A stretch of DNA of 45,030 nt from a virus, in the IMG/VR virus record IMGVR_UViG_3300012000_000035, positions 1-45,030 of that record, one strand, 5' to 3'. The first letter of the stretch is position 1, and the number at the start of each line of letters is the position of its first letter. The notes beneath the pieces are model-generated. The model made no database searches, was not told the origin of the DNA, and worked only from the letters and a program-made list of their open reading frames with translations. Below, in pieces: positions 43,518-45,030 of the stretch. Both the position numbers and the translations under genes were made by a program.

Positions 43518-44854
43518 AGTGTATTTAAAAACTCCTTCAATTGTTGCAAGGGTTCATTCCAATTTCTTGGTTTCTTTTGTCGAAATAGATGAACATTATC
43601 TCCATACCACCAAGATTTTCCGGTTGAACTTGTCCAAGCATAATACTCCATAATTGGAACAAAAACACAAACTTTTTTACCCATTGCAGCAGCAATATGA
43701 GCAATTGAAGTACAAGAGGTAACAACTAAATCCATTTGATTGATGATGGAAAAGGTATCCGCAAACTCCCTGTCTTTTGAATGAAACTCTTGAATATGAT
43801 TTTTACAAGAATCAGGAACTGGAGTGTCACTCATTTGCAATGAATATAGTGAATATTCTGGTTTTGCTACTACATTCCACAAGTCAAAGAAATCTACACT
43901 TCTAAAATGTGCTTGTTCAAATCCAGAATCAGAATTCCAGAAAATTCCAACTTTAAATTTATCATTTTTTTGAAGATAAGAATATTGAGTTTCTTTTTGT
44001 GGAAGTGGTTTTAAATAAGGTTCTTGTCCCAAATCTTGAACTGAAAGTTGAAGATAATAAGGAAGAGCAAGAGCATATGTCCAACAAGCATCTTCTGGGT
44101 ATTCTGGATTATCCCAAACACAAACTGACTCAAATCCATTATAATTAAAAATTTCTGCAAGATGCTTTCTAGTTGTTGCCCATATTGGTCTCATTCCAAG
44201 ATTCTTTAAGTGCTTCATAAATCTGATGTGCATTATTTCATCACCAGCACCACAATTTCCATCAATCACAATAGTTTGATTTGGTTTTATGATACCATCC
44301 CATTTTGGAATTGAAAATTTAATACTTTTGTATGCTTCTTTTTCCGTTTCAATCAGAAAGTGTGAAAGTGCTGTATTTAAGTCATCTTTGCGAAAATAGT
44401 ATCCAGAAAGATTATGATGAACTTTCTTTTGTATTTCCTCTGGTAAATCTTTTCTTTTTGATAGATTGAATAGTAACTTATGTGCCTTATCTAATTGTCC
44501 TAATTGAGAATAAGAAGTTGTCTCCTCAAATAAAAGTTCTGGATCATTTGGAGTCAGTTTCTTACACTTCTCAATTTGAGTGATTGCTTTCTCTGGAAAA
44601 TTGAATTGATTATATGCATTAATCAGATTTTTGGAAGTAATATATTTTTCTTCTGTTTTCTCTGCAAGTTTTAATGCCTTTTCTCCATATTCAATTGCCT
44701 TTGTAAAATTTTTAAGTTCAAAAAATATCTTTGCTATTTCATCGTATTGTGAAAATATTTCTGCTCTTTTTCCAAATGCTTCTAAGAGTTGATATGTAAG
44801 TTGTTTTTCTTCGAATGAATATAATGTTTTTGCTACCAGTTCAAGTGGGTTCAT
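43514..44854 (-). CDS. TPR protein with GT-B glycosyltransferase domain (446 aa)
   Basis: The N-terminal ~190 residues hold at least four TPR units (AIEYGEKALKLAEK, AITQIEKCKKLTPNDPEL, AHKLLFNLSKR, ALSHFLIE). The C-terminal ~240 residues contain KVGIFWNSDSGFEQ, IINQMDLVVTSCTSIAHIAAAMGK and WWYGDNVHLFRQ, which match GT-B proteins of the GT9/TPR-glycosyltransferase type. Such fusions usually glycosylate proteins or lipid-linked sugars. It is the first gene of the operon 44854-41023. Confidence 0.75.
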   Translation of the reverse strand: MNPLELVAKTLYSFEEKQLTYQLLEAFGKRAEIFSQYDEIAKIFFELKNFTKAIEYGEKALKLAEKTEEKYITSKNLINAYNQFNFPEKAITQIEKCKKLTPNDPELLFEETTSYSQLGQLDKAHKLLFNLSKRKDLPEEIQKKVHHNLSGYYFRKDDLNTALSHFLIETEKEAYKSIKFSIPKWDGIIKPNQTIVIDGNCGAGDEIMHIRFMKHLKNLGMRPIWATTRKHLAEIFNYNGFESVCVWDNPEYPEDACWTYALALPYYLQLSVQDLGQEPYLKPLPQKETQYSYLQKNDKFKVGIFWNSDSGFEQAHFRSVDFFDLWNVVAKPEYSLYSLQMSDTPVPDSCKNHIQEFHSKDREFADTFSIINQMDLVVTSCTSIAHIAAAMGKKVCVFVPIMEYYAWTSSTGKSWWYGDNVHLFRQKKPRNWNEPLQQLKEFLNTL

Positions 44855-44878
44855 ATAAAATAATTTATTTGATATTAT

Positions 44879-45030
44879 TTAGATGTAATCTACTGATTGG
44901 ATTGCAATTGTATGAGACCTCCCACCGGCAATGGATTTCCAATTGGTTCCACCTAATAATGTAGTGACTGGTGTGCTTCTAGATGTAGTATCATTGACTC
45001 CTAGTTGTCCATTAGTATTAAAACCCCCAG
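44879..45030 (-). CDS. Second RCC1-repeat protein (5' end beyond window)
   Basis: About 50 residues before the stop at 44879 are visible: FNTNGQLGVNDTTSRSTP, TTLLGGTNWKSIAGGRSH and the end TIAIQSVDYI. They are RCC1 repeat sequence, and 69 nt (44946-45014) are identical to repeat DNA in the first RCC1 gene. At the first visible unit Trp is replaced by Gly (ACT GGG GGT), a single base change from ACT TGG GGT. It lies 24 nt before the TPR-glycosyltransferase start. Confidence 0.8.
   Translation of the reverse strand, partial: GGFNTNGQLGVNDTTSRSTPVTTLLGGTNWKSIAGGRSHTIAIQSVDYI

Noticed and set aside
45014-45030. Possible frameshift in the right-edge RCC1 gene (extra base in the WGFN codons)
   Set aside because: A single T-to-G change (ACT TGG to ACT GGG) explains the sequence without loss of frame; Trp becomes Gly.

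Overview
The window looks like part of a large, AT-rich, T4-like myovirus genome, most plausibly a cyanophage. The grounds are: tail-fibre families typical of cyanomyoviruses (a 1820-aa protein with a C-terminal Peptidase_S74 chaperone, a glycine-rich adhesin, RCC1-repeat proteins), a UvsW-like SF2 helicase, T4-type late promoters (TATAAATA), several free-standing homing endonucleases, a small tRNA cluster and a dense array of 30-120 aa ORFs. Every gene I can support is on the minus strand, so transcription runs from high to low coordinates. There is no rRNA, CRISPR array, integrase or insertion sequence, and no gene-free stretch longer than about 150 bases. The host assignment is inference; no photosynthesis gene lies in this window.

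Layout by region. (1) 1-1467: two tandem glycine-rich genes built from a GGTTWY-type hexanucleotide repeat, an HNH endonuclease and a conserved small protein. (2) 1493-23980: about 65 mostly small early-type genes arranged in short translationally coupled operons (many ATGA overlaps). They are separated by 15 copies of one composite intergenic module: a conserved AACTGGCACA box, a hairpin, and a TATAAT box at the start of the next operon. In the best copies the hairpin carries a -35 hexamer exactly 17 bp from the -10. This region also holds an RTX calcium-binding protein, three GIY-YIG endonucleases, two proteins with DUF1778-antitoxin-like segments and the helicase. (3) 23931-24048: a candidate free-standing small RNA with its own sigma70 promoter and terminator. 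(4) 24052-32870: the tail-fibre/adhesin block. (5) 32860-35130: a fourth GIY-YIG gene, an HNH gene, three tRNAs behind a consensus sigma70 promoter, a Phd/YefM-like antitoxin and a conserved small protein. (6) 35221-45030: a glycan-modification region with a GT47-like glycosyltransferase, a methyltransferase-glycosyltransferase-TPR-methyltransferase fusion, a sulfotransferase, further GT-A/GT-B-like proteins and a Cys-cluster protein. It is interrupted and bounded by two RCC1-repeat genes that share near-identical repeats.

How the parts fit: the small genes probably act early on host takeover under host-sigma70-like promoters, while tail fibres and homing endonucleases are late. All four GIY-YIG genes have a leader in which different but self-complementary arms enclose a terminator and a TATAAATA promoter, recalling the timing switch described for T4 I-TevI. 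The glycan genes next to RCC1 and tail-fibre genes suggest decoration of virion or cell-surface structures, but substrates cannot be read from the sequence.
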